Assembly (NCBI GenBank): GCA_009746045.1
Contig: RPFO01000225.1
Location: forward strand, 58,501 to 122,500
Reading direction: 5' to 3'
Length of the DNA: 64,000 bases
From: Mesostigma viride
Lineage: Eukaryota; Streptophyta; Mesostigmatophyceae; Mesostigmatales; Mesostigmataceae
The notes under the pieces are model-generated. The model was given only the letters and a program-made list of their open reading frames with translations, searched no databases and was not told the origin of the DNA. The position numbers and the translations under genes were made by a program. This document shows positions 1 through 11,986 of the stretch, in pieces (the first letter of the stretch is position 1; the number at the start of each line of letters is the position of its first letter).

Positions 1-1172
1 TCTGCTTACTCCATGCCTGCATGATGTCATCAGGGTAGAGGCCACCTGCTAGTCCACGAGGTGAGACCAGCCGTGGAACACCACGCACCTTGATAGTATG
101 AAAACGGTTGTTCATGGTGTTTTCCACTTTTGCAGCACCCAAACACCTGACAGCAAAAGTTGGTTTAAACATCTCAGGATAGTCCCCGGATATTACCAAC
201 TTCTTAAGCTCCTGTATATATCTGTCAACCTTGCCTTGGGCTTGGTGATCTTCACGACCCACAATCCTTAGGAAAGGCAGATCAGAGTATTTGGTCAGGC
301 AGTTAAACTGCAAGTCCATCTGCAGCTTATGAATAACTGCAAACTTCTGCAGAATAACAAGAACTGCGGCATGGAGAGTATTCTCATCCCCTGCTGCCAT
401 AGGTTCAATTCCAATGTAGCCTGACCATTCATCCACAGCCACCAAGTAAGGCAATTGCCTGTAATTGGTGAAGTAGAGGATATCAGCTTGTAGATTACCC
501 CTACCATCTGCAGGATGCTTTGCATGACGTTTGGAAGGCTTGTTAGCACACAATTGGCACACACAATGTTCTCTGACATCTTGATAAGCCTGCCAGAGAG
601 CCTTGTTATTAATGGCTTGAACAAGCCTAATGGCATTGTTTCCATGGCCACAGGCATCATGCAAACTCTTAGCCAGAGTCCTAAGATTAATACAATCATT
701 AGGCTCAGGCTCTTCAGGACATGGACGGGCATCCACGTTCCTGGCAGAGCAAGAGTCCAAGTTTTTATTATCAATATAACAAGGATTATTGCTCTGAGGA
801 GCTTGACTGTTAACAATATCAATGGGTGCTTGGCTACAAACAGGAGCTGCACCACATGTATTGTTCACAGATACGTTGCTCACCTGGGCAACACCATGTG
901 GCATCTGTCTACAACCAGGAGCAGATCCACATGTATTATTTACAGGAAGAGTTCCCTCTGGGGTACTCTTTTTATTCCAGGCATGGATAGGAATGCCACA
1001 AACAGGGGCACTTTTACTGCTGCTCACTGGGGCAGCTTTACGGTCAGTAGGGGTTACTGCTGGAGCCCCTACCACCTGGCAGGCCTCATCTGCCATGAGT
1101 CCACTCTCATCAGCATCCATAAGGACGCTGTAGGGGTTATATAAACAGAGAGGATCATCTAGTTTTTCTGCT
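1..1172 (-). CDS. pol polyprotein, N-terminal part with integrase domain (partial, runs off window)
   Basis: The frame is open from about 1172 to base 1 with no stop. Its first 190 or so residues are a low-complexity linker in which I see no convincing D-S/T-G protease motif (the nearest is DESG). Next comes a zinc-binding HHCC-like segment (HDACGH, then CVCQLC) and an integrase core: a first acidic residue in QADILYF (about 482-484), a second in LQMDLQF (about 314-316), and a third position in QGKVDRYIQELKKL (about 224-226). The segment YLVAVDEWSGYIGIEP has the usual integrase beta-strand pattern. In the third motif the usual Glu is Asp. The frame is -1 relative to gag and overlaps its end, so it is probably made by ribosomal frameshifting. 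Integrase would insert the cDNA copy into host DNA. Confidence 0.65.
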
Positions 1173-2400
1173 GCTGCTTCCTCTTGCGGCCACGAGAGGT
1201 ATTGCCACCCCGCGGCTGAGAAGCATCACCACCACGCGGCTGGGAAGCGTCACCACCACGCGGCTGAGAAGCGTCGCCACCACGAAGGGCACCGCTCTTG
1301 ACGGCTTGGGAGATCTGCTGCAGCAGCTTGAGGACCTCCATCTGGGTATCCTTGGGTCCAGCGCCCGCCTTGCTCCTGCAGGCAGACGCATCATGTCCAG
1401 AATTGCCACAAGACTTGCACTTGCGAAAGTAGCAATCCTTAGCCAGATGGTTAGTCCTATTACAGAAAGTGCAGGGAGGGAAGGACTCAGAATTAGCGAC
1501 AACCTTACCCTTACATGCGCGGCGTGTGTGCCCGGGCTGCCCGCAGTTGTAGCAGAAGATTTCCCGTTGCTGCTCCATCACCATGGCGACACGAGGCACC
1601 TCCGCGGCACCTCCTTCTCTGGAAACACGGGTTTGATTCGTCAGGAGCTCCTTGAGGTGAGCTCTGCATCGGTGAGTGTCGCACAGGTAACCGCGGCAGT
1701 TGGCGACCAAATTCCGCTTCTCGGATTCGGACAGAGCACAGTTTTGGATCCATCGGAGATTCACCGCCTCGTCAGGCCACCGGAGCCCCTGCTTCTCCAG
1801 CATGTCGTAGTAAGAGTTGAGGTGCTCGATGATGGTCTGCCCGGGCTTCGGCTTTGCATCTACAAATTCCTCGATCTCGTCGCAGGTTTTGGCAGTGATA
1901 GAACGAAGAAAAGTCTCCCTCGCTCGGCGCAGAAACTCGAACGGCGACCACCGCAGACGCTGTGCTCTATCCAGCAGCGAAATCCACTCTGGGTGGTTTT
2001 TCTCGCGGTCTCCCAGCGGGGTTCCACGAAGAAACTCCAGCCAGTCCGGAATGATGTCTCGGTTGCCCGCGAGCCTGCGGAAAAACGGCCCAAGAGAGCT
2101 TACAAAGCGATCCCGGTCTGCTTGAATAGCACCAGGCACCAGCGGGGCTGGAACCCATTTCTTGATTGCCGACAGCAGCTTCGCCTCTTGAAGCAAGGTC
2201 TCCCGCCGAAGCACCTTATCACGCGCACGCTGGTTGTCACTACTAGTACTTCCCTGCCCGCAGCCCTCCTCCCGGGGCTGGTCGGACATATTCTTATTGT
2301 CATCCCTGTGCTCGCCTGGGCCAGGGTCGACAGAAAATTGAGCCGGTCCGTGCTCACCAGGGCCAGACCTCTGCTCTGAAAGATTGTCGTCCGAAGACAT
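1159..2400 (-). CDS. gag-like nucleocapsid protein with three CCHC zinc knuckles
   Basis: This frame encodes 413 residues from the Met of MSSDDN; an in-frame Met seven codons upstream is also possible. The N-terminal 70 residues are polar and disordered-looking. The middle contains a retrotransposon capsid-like region with the typical FLRRARETF and LNSYYDMLEKQG segments. Then follow three perfect CX2CX4HX4C knuckles: CYNCGQPGHTRRAC, CTFCNRTNHLAKDC and CKSCGNSGHDASAC. The C-terminus has an 8-residue repeat (RGGDASQP, about three copies) and a basic tail RGRKRKQQQKN. Knuckles of this kind bind the element's RNA during packaging. The stop codon TAG lies within the start of the -1 pol frame, next to a run of five A residues on the coding strand. 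Confidence 0.85.
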   Translation of the reverse strand: MSSDDNLSEQRSGPGEHGPAQFSVDPGPGEHRDDNKNMSDQPREEGCGQGSTSSDNQRARDKVLRRETLLQEAKLLSAIKKWVPAPLVPGAIQADRDRFVSSLGPFFRRLAGNRDIIPDWLEFLRGTPLGDREKNHPEWISLLDRAQRLRWSPFEFLRRARETFLRSITAKTCDEIEEFVDAKPKPGQTIIEHLNSYYDMLEKQGLRWPDEAVNLRWIQNCALSESEKRNLVANCRGYLCDTHRCRAHLKELLTNQTRVSREGGAAEVPRVAMVMEQQREIFCYNCGQPGHTRRACKGKVVANSESFPPCTFCNRTNHLAKDCYFRKCKSCGNSGHDASACRSKAGAGPKDTQMEVLKLLQQISQAVKSGALRGGDASQPRGGDASQPRGGDASQPRGGNTSRGRKRKQQQKN

Positions 2401-2889
2401 TGCAATGAATACAAGTTGCAAATAAATGGAATGCGATGTAAATCAGAAAGCATGAAATGAACGTTGTGTTTATTGTTCTCATACGTTATTGTCGTTGCTG
2501 CATAATTCGTCTTCGTTGCGCATATATTCTATTGCGCTTGGCACCTTCATCAGTCTTGCTGAATATCCTACGTGGACATGCATTCCGTGTAGTTCAGTGC
2601 ATGCCGCGTGTTAGATACTTCTAGAATCCTCTAGGAGGTACCAAGGCAGATGCGCATACATAATAGGCCGATAGTCGGCTCAGTCCTATTGACAGTACTA
2701 CACCGGCCCTTGACCAGCCGGTGACGTGGAGGCCTGGGAGACGCCCACATATTCTACGTGGCGTTATCCCATTGGCGAGTACTAGTGAAGTACAGCCATT
2801 GGCCCAATACTACAATAAAGTATATTGTAGTAATCTGTACAAGATCCTCTATCTCTGAGGACCCATGTGGACCCTAGATGGGTCTCCAA
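2401..2889 (-). other. untranslated leader and probable 5' LTR of the retrotransposon
   Basis: This stretch lies between the gag start and the first satellite unit and has no coding potential. It contains a 9-bp perfect inverted repeat around a 5-nt loop (2809-2831, arms ACTACAATA / TATTGTAGT). I could not find a tRNA-complementary primer site or define TG..CA LTR ends, so the LTR call rests on position only. Confidence 0.4.
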
Positions 2890-5800
2890 CCAACTGATAG
2901 CAGCTGATGGGAACATGCAGAAAACTTAGGACCGCTAGCCCCTGCGCGGGTTTGAACTGGGGACTTCCGGATCCGACGGAACGACCAGTAAAAACAGTCT
3001 CCCACTTTATTTGCGCAATGCTTCTTGCCGGGAAGGTGGGCGAGTAAGTTTTCATTGCTATCCAGCCGAGGTGGGTTCCTATAAGGGAGTGTGGGCGGTT
3101 CCGCTTACGGCACTGTAGATAGCAGCTGATGGGAACATGCAGAAAACTTAGGACCGCTAGCCCCTGCGCGGGTTTGAACTGGGGACTTCCGGATCCGACG
3201 GAACGACCAGTAAAAACAGTCTCCCACTTTATTTGCGCAATGCTTCTTGCCGGGAAGGTGGTCGAGTAAGTTTTCATTGCTATCCAGCCGAGGTGGGTTC
3301 CTATAAGGGAGTGTGGGCGGTTCCGCTTACGGCACTGTAGATAGCAGCTGATGGGAACATGCAGAAAACTTAGGACCGCTAGCCCCTGCGCGGGTTTGAA
3401 CCGGGGACTTCCGGATCCGACGGAACGACCAGTAAAAACTCCCACTTTATTTGCGCAATGCTTCTTGCCGGGAAGGTGGGCGAGTAAGTTTTCATTGCTA
3501 TCCAGCCGAGGTGGGTTCCTATAAGGGAGTGTGGGCGGTTCCGCTTACGGCACTGTAGATAGCAGCTGATGGGAACATGCAGAAAACTTAGGACCGCTAG
3601 CCCCTGCGCGGGTTTGAACTGGGGACTTCCGGATCCGACGGAACGACCAGTAAAAACTCCCACTTTATTTGCGCAATGCTTCTTGCCGGGAAGGTGGGCG
3701 AGTAAGTTTTCATTGCTATCCAGCCGAGGTGGGTTCCTATAAGGGAGTGTGGGCGGTTCCGCTTACGGCACTGTAGATAGCAGCTGATGGGAACATGCAG
3801 AAAACTTAGGACCGCTAGCCCCTGCGCGGGTTTGAACTGGGGACTTCCGGATCCGACGGAACGACCAGTAAAAACTCCCACTTTATTTGCGCAATGCTTC
3901 TTGCCGGGAAGGTGGGCGAGTAAGTTTTCATTGCTATCCAGCCGAGGTGGGTTCCTATAAGGGAGTGTGGGCGGTTCCGCTTACGGCACTGTAGATAGCA
4001 GCTGATGGGAACATGCAGAAAACTTAGGATCGCTAGCCCCTGCGCGGGTTTGAACTGGGGACTTCCGGATCCGACGGAACGACCAGTAAAAACTCCCACT
4101 TTATTTGCGCAATACTTCTTGCCGGGAAGGTGGGCGAGTAAGTTTTCATTGCTATCCAGCCGAGGTGGGTTCCTATAAGGGAGTGTGGGCGGTTCCGCTT
4201 ACGGCACTGTAGATAGCAGCTGATGGGAACATGCAGAAAACTTAGGACCGCTAGCCCCTGCGCGGGTTTGAACTGGGGACTTCCGGATCCGACGGAACGA
4301 CCAGTAAAAACTCCAACTTTATTTGCGCAATGCTTCTTGCCGGGAAGGTGGGCGAGTAAGTTTTCATTGCTATCCAGCCGAGGTGGGTTCCTATAAGGGA
4401 GTGTGGGCGGTTCCGCTTACGGCACTGTAGATAGCAGCTGATGGGAACATGCAGAAAACTTAGGACCGCTAGCCCCTGCGCGGGTTTGAACTGGGGACTT
4501 CCGGATCCGACGGAACGACCAGTAAAAACTCCCACTTTATTTGCGCAATGCTTCTTGCCGGGAAGGTGGGCGAGTAAGTTTTCATTGCTATCCAGCCGAG
4601 GTGGGTTCCTATAAGGGAGTGTGGGCGGTTCCGCTTACGGCACTGTAGATAGCAGCTGATGGGAACATGCAGAAAACTTAGGATCGCTAGCCCCTGCGCG
4701 GGTTTGAACTGGGGACTTCCGGATCCGACGGAACGACCAGTAAAAACTCCCACTTTATTTGCGCAATGCTTCTTGCCGGGAAGGTGGGCGAGTAAGTTTT
4801 CATTGCTATCCAGCCGAGGTGGGTTCCTATAAGGGAGTGTGGGCGGTTCCGCTTACGGCACTGTAGATAGCAGCTGATGGGAACATGCAGAAAACTTAGG
4901 ACCGCTAGCCCCTGCGCGGGTTTGAACTGGGGACTTCCGGATCCGACGGAACGACCAGTAAAAACTCCCACTTTATTTGCGCAATGCTTCTTGCCGGGAA
5001 GGTGGGCGAGTAAGTTTTCATTGCTATCCAGCCGAGGTGGGTTCCTATAAGGGAGTGTGGGCGGTTCCGCTTACGGCACTGTAGATAGCAGCTGATGGGA
5101 ACATGCAGAAAACTTAGGACCGCTAGCCCCTGCGCGGGTTTGAACTGGGGACTTCCGGATCCGACGGAACGACCAGTAAAAACTCCCACTTTATTTGCGC
5201 AATGCTTCTTGCCGGGAAGGTGGGCGAGTAAGTTTTCATTGCTATCCAGCCGAGGTGGGTTCCTATAAGGGAGTGTGGGCGGTTCCGCTTACGGCACTGT
5301 AGATAGCAGCTGATGGGAACATGCAGAAAACTTAGGACCGCTAGCCCCTGCGCGGGTTTGAACTGGGGACTTCCGGATCCGACGGAACGACCAGTAAAAA
5401 CTCCCACTTTATTTGCGCAATGCTTCTTGCCGGGAAGGTGGGCGAGTAAGTTTTCATTGCTATCCAGCCGAGGTGGGTTCCTATAAGGGAGTGTGGGCGG
5501 TTCCGCTTACGGCACTGTAGATAGCAGCTGATGGGAACATGCAGAAAACTTAGGACCGCTAGCCCCTGCGCGGGTTTGAACTGGGGACTTCCGGATCCGA
5601 CGGAACGACCAGTAAAAACTCCCACTTTATTTGCGCAATGCTTCTTGCCGGGAAGGTGGGCGAGTAAGTTTTCATTGCTATCCAGCCGAGGTGGGTTCCT
5701 ATAAGGGAGTGTGGGCGGTTCCGCTTACGGCACTGTAGATAGCAGCTGATGGGAACATGCAGAAAACTTAGGACCGCTAGCCCCTGCGCGGGTTTGAACT

Positions 5801-6794
5801 GGGGACTTCCGGATCCGACGGAACGACCAGTAAAAACTCCCACTTTATTTGCGCAATACTTCTTGCCGGGAAGGTGGGCGAGTAAGTTTTCATTGCTATC
5901 CAGCCGAGGTGGGTTCCTATAAGGGAGTGTGGGCGGTTCCGCTTACGGCACTGTAGATAGCAGCTGATGGGAACATGCAGAAAACTTAGGACCGCTAGCC
6001 CCTGCGCGGGTTTGAACTGGGGACTTCCGGATCCGACGGAACGACCAGTAAAAACTCCCACTTTATTTGCGCAATGCTTCTTGCCGGGAAGGTGGGCGAG
6101 TAAGTTTTCATTGCTATCCAGCCGAGGTGGGTTCCTATAAGGGAGTGTGGGCGGTTCCGCTTACGGCACTGTAGATAGCAGCTGATGGGAACATGCAGAA
6201 AACTTAGGATCGCTAGCCCCTGCGCGGGTTTGAACTGGGGACTTCCGGATCCGACGGAACGACCAGTAAAAACTCCCACTTTATTTGCGCAATGCTTCTT
6301 GCCGGGAAGGTGGGCGAGTAAGTTTTCATTGCTATCCAGCCGAGGTGGGTTCCTATAAGGGAGTGTGGGCGGTTCCGCTTACGGCACTGTAGATAGCAGC
6401 TGATGGGAACATGCAGAAAACTTAGGACCGCTAGCCCCTGCGCGGGTTTGAACTGGGAACTTCCGGATCCGACGGAACGACGAGTAAAAACTCCCACTTT
6501 ATTTGCGCAATACTTCTTGCCGGGAAGGTGGGCGAGTAAGTTTTCATTGCTATCCAGCCGAGGTGGGTTCCTATAAGGGAGTGTGGGCGGTTCCGCTTAC
6601 GGCACTGTAGATAGCAGCTGATGGGAACATGCAGAAAACTTAGGACCGCTAGCCCCTGCGCGGGTTTGAACTGGGGACTTCCGGATCCGACGGAACGACC
6701 AGTAAAAACTCCCACTTTATTTGCGCAATGCTTCTTGCCGGGAAGGTGGGCGAGTAAGTTTTCATTGCTATCCAGCCGAGGTGGGTTCCTATAA
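2890..6794 (-). repeat. 218-bp tandem satellite, block 1 (about 18 units), SINE-derived
   Basis: Unit landmarks recur at 2935, 3157, 3379 and then every 218 bp to 6649. The first two units carry a 4-bp insertion and are 222 bp. Units are nearly identical, with a few shared single-base variants. On the minus strand each unit contains an RNA polymerase III B-box match (GTTCAAACC), an A-box-like TGGTCGTTCCG with one mismatch about 30 nt upstream, and a perfect 5-bp stem with a 7-nt loop (TTCCG-TCGGATC-CGGAA) like an anticodon arm. The unit therefore looks like a tRNA-derived SINE amplified in tandem. The 94-residue open frame in each unit has no recognisable family and overlaps itself between units; I do not regard it as a gene. 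The last unit is cut by the transposon at 6795. Confidence 0.9.
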
Positions 6795-8494
6795 CCCCTA
6801 AATGGTCTGGCTGCCGATTTTCCGCCTAAAACTGAGTTACAGCCGACACGTCGGCCCCTTCTCGGGGGACCAAATGCCGCGAAAACTATTGAGAATTAGG
6901 AAAAGTTTAGCTGAGAAGATCGAAAGTTTATAATTTTCCTCACAGCATGGTACTAGGGTTTGCATACTTCTGACAAAGTTATGGAGGTGTTCTGGCCGGT
7001 CAAAGTACAAGGGGTCAGGGTACTTTTTCACGTACAACGTGCATTCCGGAAAACGACGACCTGGCCATGGCGGCTTGCGCCCACGCATGGCATTTACGTT
7101 TTCGTTCGAATTTTCTGACCAAACTCAGGGAATTGATTTTATACGTCCTAAAGATGATACAGGCCAATTTTTGGTTCGCGGGAATGCCATTTGATAGGTG
7201 TCGGCAGCGTTCTTGCTGGAAAAAACTGCGATCAGGCCGGACGATAGAAACGTTGACAGCAATACCTTTCCGGCGTATTTTAAAGGATATATCGGTTTCT
7301 TTGTACTTTTTATGATAAATAGTAGTCGTAAACGTGCAAGGGTGGCCAGAAATCGCCGAATCCAGCGACCATGCTGCACAACTTTGGTGTGCCGAAATGC
7401 GCCATTTTGCGGCCACCGCCTCGGCCAAGGTAATGCCAACCATGCCACGTAAAGCTGAGTTATCGTTTTCTTGTCGATTTTTGACGTTTATATATACGTT
7501 CTAGCTTGTGTAGCACATTCTTTTTGTATTATTCATGCTCTTTCTTGACCATGGCCTGGCCCCTTCCTAAAACACCATTCTTAGATGCTTCCCTCAGTCA
7601 GTTGACCTGCCATAGTGTGATGGTGATAAGTTTTAGAGGCTGTATGGGTTTGAATACCTCCATATATGTTTGTTATACATTTCCCACACACATATTGCAT
7701 GAGTGTGAGGCAGTTGGCTGGTCTCTGTGGCATCATCAACCATGTACCCGGTGAGTGGAAGCTTCCCATTGTCAGCATGTGCCACCAGGTGTGCTGGCCA
7801 TCACCTGGCAAGCTATAGCAGCTTAGGCCTAGTTTATCCTTGCTAGGGCAAGCTGAAATAGGCTTGAATTCACTAGTTTGTTTGTGGCTGCCTCCTAGAA
7901 TGCGTGCCTTGCGTATGGTATCCGTACCACGTTACCTACGTGCATGGACAAGGTGGCACCTGCACATAGGTGCCATGTAAGGGCAGTGTGATGATGCAGT
8001 TATGTTTCCCCATCATTGTGGAAGGGAAATGTATTGTGTGGCATGGTTGGGGGATATTTTTAGTAGGTATTAGTAGGTAGTATGCCCACCCCTACCCCCT
8101 TGGTTGCTTTTTACCAACGGTACCCCTATGGGCTGTACTGGGTGTAACTGCTGGTATACCCACCCAAATGATGACCCCAATGGCTCAAACTGTTCAGCAA
8201 CTAATTGTTTATCATCCCTGAAGTGGTAGGTGCCTAGCTCTTACAACATAATTCACAATGCACATTCTACCAAAAATGAAAACGCTCGTCTTGACCCCCC
8301 TGACTTTGACGGCAGTTATACATGGCCTACCCTGCATATATGTAAGGTTGTGATATACCAACCCGAAGGGCAACTCATGGACATGCTTGGCCCCCAAGGA
8401 CAGCCATTGGATATGGGTGGGTTGGATGGCATCTGGTTTGCAAAATTGTGAAGTTACAGCCGATGCATCGGCAGTATTTCTGCCCATTTAGGGG
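6795..8494 (+). mobile_element. 1.7-kb TIR element, copy 1 (piggyBac-like, non-autonomous)
   Basis: The element begins CCCCTAAATGG and ends CCATTTAGGGG, an 11-bp perfect terminal inverted repeat, with more inverted repeats just inside (a CTGCCGAT-type motif and a GTTACAGCCGA motif). It is flanked by ATAA on both sides (6791-6794 and 8495-8498), and removing it with one ATAA restores a perfect satellite unit. Copy 3 is flanked by TTAA. A 4-bp TTAA-like duplication with termini starting CCC is typical of the piggyBac superfamily. No open frame longer than about 140 residues exists and none resembles a transposase, so it would need a transposase from elsewhere. Confidence 0.8.
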
Positions 8495-11400
8495 ATAAGG
8501 GAGTGTGGGCGGTTCCGCTTACGGCACTGTAGATAGCAGCTGATGGGAACATGCAGAAAACTTAGGACCGCTAGCCCCTGCGCGGGTTTGAACTGGGGAC
8601 TTCCGGATCCGACGGAACGACCAGTAAAAACTCCCACTTTATTTGCGCAATGCTTCTTGCCGGGAAGGTGGGCGAGTAAGTTTTCATTGCTATCCAGCCG
8701 AGGTGGGTTCCTATAAGGGAGTGTGGGCGGTTCCGCTTACGGCACTGTAGATAGCAGCTGATGGGAACATGCAGAAAACTTAGGACCGCTAGCCCCTGCG
8801 CGGGTTTGAACTGGGGACTTCCGGATCCGACGGAACGACCAGTAAAAACTCCCACTTTATTTGCGCAATGCTTCTTGCCGGGAAGGTGGGCGAGTAAGTT
8901 TTCATTGCTATCCAGCCGAGGTGGGTTCCTATAAGGGAGTGTGGGCGGTTCCGCTTACGGCACTGTAGATAGCAGCTGATGGGAACATGCAGAAAACTTA
9001 GGACCGCTAGCCCCTGCGCGGGTTTGAACTGGGGACTTCCGGATCCGACGGAACGACCAGTAAAAACTCCCACTTTATTTGCGCAATGCTTCTTGCCGGG
9101 AAGGTGGGCGAGTAAGTTTTCATTGCTATCCAGCCGAGGTGGGTTCCTATAAGGGAGTGTGGGCGGTTCCGCTTACGGCACTGTAGATAGCAGCTGATGG
9201 GAACATGCAGAAAACTTAGGACCGCTAGCCCCTGCGCGGGTTTGAACTGGGGACTTCCGGATCCGACGGAACGACCAGTAAAAACTCCCACTTTATTTGC
9301 GCAATACTTCTTGCCGGGAAGGTGGGCGAGTAAGTTTTCATTGCTATCCAGCCGAGGTGGGTTCCTATAAGGGAGTGTGGGCGGTTCCGCTTACGGCACT
9401 GTAGATAGCAGCTGATGGGAACATGCAGAAAACTTAGGACCGCTAGCCCCTGCGCGGGTTTGAACTGGGGACTTCCGGATCCGACGGAACGACCAGTAAA
9501 AACTCCCACTTTATTTGCGCAATGCTTCTTGCCGGGAAGGTGGGCGAGTAAGTTTTCATTGCTATCCAGCCGAGGTGGGTTCCTATAAGGGAGTGTGGGC
9601 GGTTCCGCTTACGGCACTGTAGATAGCAGCTGATGGGAACATGCAGAAAACTTAGGACCGCTAGCCCCTGCGCGGGTTTGAACTGGGGACTTCCGGATCC
9701 GACGGAACGACCAGTAAAAACTCCCACTTTATTTGCGCAATGCTTCTTGCCGGGAAGGTGGGCGAGTAAGTTTTCATTGCTATCCAGCCGAGGTGGGTTC
9801 CTATAAGGGAGTGTGGGCGGTTCCGCTTACGGCACTGTAGATAGCAGCTGATGGGAACATGCAGAAAACTTAGGACCGCTAGCCCCTGCGCGGGTTTGAA
9901 CTGGGGACTTCCGGATCCGACGGAACGACCAGTAAAAACTCCCACTTTATTTGCGCAATGCTTCTTGCCGGGAAGGTGGGCGAGTAAGTTTTCATTGCTA
10001 TCCAGCCGAGGTGGGTTCCTATAAGGGAGTGTGGGCGGTTCCGCTTACGGCACTGTAGATAGCAGCTGATGGGAACATGCAGAAAACTTAGGACCGCTAG
10101 CCCCTGCGCGGGTTTGAACTGGGGACTTCCGGATCCGACGGAACGACCAGTAAAAACTCCCACTTTATTTGCGCAATGCTTCTTGCCGGGAAGGTGGGCG
10201 AGTAAGTTTTCATTGCTATCCAGCCGAGGTGGGTTCCTATAAGGGAGTGTGGGCGGTTCCGCTTACGGCACTGTAGATAGCAGCTGATGGGAACATGCAG
10301 AAAACTTAGGACCGCTAGCCCCTGCGCGGGTTTGAACTGGGGACTTCCGGATCCGACGGAACGACCAGTAAAAACTCCCACTTTATTTGCGCAATGCTTC
10401 TTGCCGGGAAGGTGGGCGAGTAAGTTTTCATTGCTATCCAGCCGAGGTGGGTTCCTATAAGGGAGTGTGGGCGGTTCCGCTTACGGCACTGTAGATAGCA
10501 GCTGATGGGAACATGCAGAAAACTTAGGACCGCTAGCCCCTGCGCGGGTTTGAACTGGGGACTTCCGGATCCGACGGAACGACCAGTAAAAACTCCCACT
10601 TTATTTGCGCAATGCTTCTTGCCGGGAAGGTGGGCGAGTAAGTTTTCATTGCTATCCAGCCGAGGTGGGTTCCTATAAGGGAGTGTGGGCGGTTCCGCTT
10701 ACGGCACTGTAGATAGCAGCTGATGGGAACATGCAGAAAACTTAGGACCGCTAGCCCCTGCGCGGGTTTGAACTGGGGACTTCCGGATCCGACGGAACGA
10801 CCAGTAAAAACTCCCACTTTATTTGCGCAATGCTTCTTGCCGGGAAGGTGGGCGAGTAAGTTTTCATTGCTATCCAGCCGAGGTGGGTTCCTATAAGGGA
10901 GTGTGGGCGGTTCCGCTTACGGCACTGTAGATAGCAGCTGATGGGAACATGCAGAAAACTTAGGACCGCTAGCCCCTGCGCGGGTTTGAACTGGGGACTT
11001 CCGGATCCGACGGAACGACCAGTAAAAACTCCCACTTTATTTGCGCAATGCTTCTTGCCGGGAAGGTGGGCGAGTAAGTTTTCATTGCTATCCAGCCGAG
11101 GTGGGTTCCTATAAGGGAGTGTGGGCGGTTCCGCTTACGGCACTGTAGATAGCAGCTGATGGGAACATGCAGAAAACTTAGGACCGCTAGCCCCTGCGCG
11201 GGTTTGAACTGGGGACTTCCGGATCCGACGGAACGACCAGTAAAAACTCCCACTTTATTTGCGCAATGCTTCTTGCCGGGAAGGTGGGCGAGTAAGTTTT
11301 CATTGCTATCCAGCCGAGGTGGGTTCCTATAAGGGAGTGTGGGCGGTTCCGCTTACGGCACTGTAGATAGCAGCTGATGGGAACATGCAGAAAACTTAGG

Positions 11401-11986
11401 ACCGCTAGCCCCTGCGCGGGTTTGAACTGGGGACTTCCGGATCCGACGGAACGACCAGTAAAAACTCCCACTTTATTTGCGCAATGCTTCTTGCCGGGAA
11501 GGTGGGCGAGTAAGTTTTCATTGCTATCCAGCCGAGGTGGGTTCCTATAAGGGAGTGTGGGCGGTTCCGCTTACGGCACTGTAGATAGCAGCTGATGGGA
11601 ACATGCAGAAAACTTAGGACCGCTAGCCCCTGCGCGGGTTTGAACTGGGAACTTCCGGATCCGACGGAACGACCAGTAAAAACTCCCACTTTATTTGCGC
11701 AATACTTCTTGCCGGGAAGGTGGGCGAGTAAGTTTTCATTGCTATCCAGCCGAGGTGGGTTCCTATAAGGGAGTGTGGGCGGTTCCGCTTACGGCACTGT
11801 AGATAGCAGCTGATGGGAACATGCAGAAAACTTAGGACCGCTAGCCCCTGCGCGGGTTTGAACTGGGGACTTCCGGATCCGACGGAACGACCAGTAAAAA
11901 CTCCCACTTTATTTGCGCAATGCTTCTTGCCGGGAAGGTGGGCGAGTAAGTTTTCATTGCTATCCAGCCGAGGTGGGTTCCTATAA
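8495..11986 (-). repeat. 218-bp tandem satellite, block 2 (about 16 units)
   Basis: This is the same unit as block 1. Landmarks recur every 218 bp from 8571 to 11841. The block starts exactly where the unit broken at 6794 resumes. The second-last unit carries the same pair of variants (gggaac for ggggac and aatac for aatgc) as the second-last unit of block 1, immediately before an identical transposon insertion. This indicates that array and transposon were duplicated together. Confidence 0.9.

Larger units (their letters stand above)
1..2889 (-). mobile_element. LTR retrotransposon, 5' part only (gag plus start of pol)
   Basis: Seen: on the minus strand a gag-like reading frame (1159-2400) is followed by an overlapping frame containing an integrase-like core that runs to base 1. 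The order gag then integrase, with no reverse transcriptase in between, is the Ty1/copia order; some Gmr1-like gypsy elements also place integrase early, so the superfamily is not settled. The rest of pol and the 3' LTR lie outside the window. Upstream of gag, about 490 bp separate it from the satellite array and should hold the 5' LTR, but no second LTR is available for comparison. The element abuts the array at about 2890, so it probably inserted into the satellite. Confidence 0.8.

Noticed and set aside
1306..2379. 357-codon plus-strand frame opposite gag
   Set aside because: Antisense shadow of gag; no domain, and the minus frame has three clear zinc knuckles.
2935..6680. Functional tRNA genes in the satellite units
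   Set aside because: There are Pol III-like boxes and an anticodon-like arm, but no pairing acceptor stem, and the T-arm stem does not pair properly. A SINE origin fits better.
2849..11907. Series of identical 94-residue open frames on the minus strand
   Set aside because: They are one frame per 218-bp satellite unit, overlapping their neighbours, with no family match. They follow from the repeat being nearly invariant.
2890..11986. CRISPR-like array
   Set aside because: Repeats are 218 bp and directly adjacent with no unique spacers, and the context is eukaryotic.
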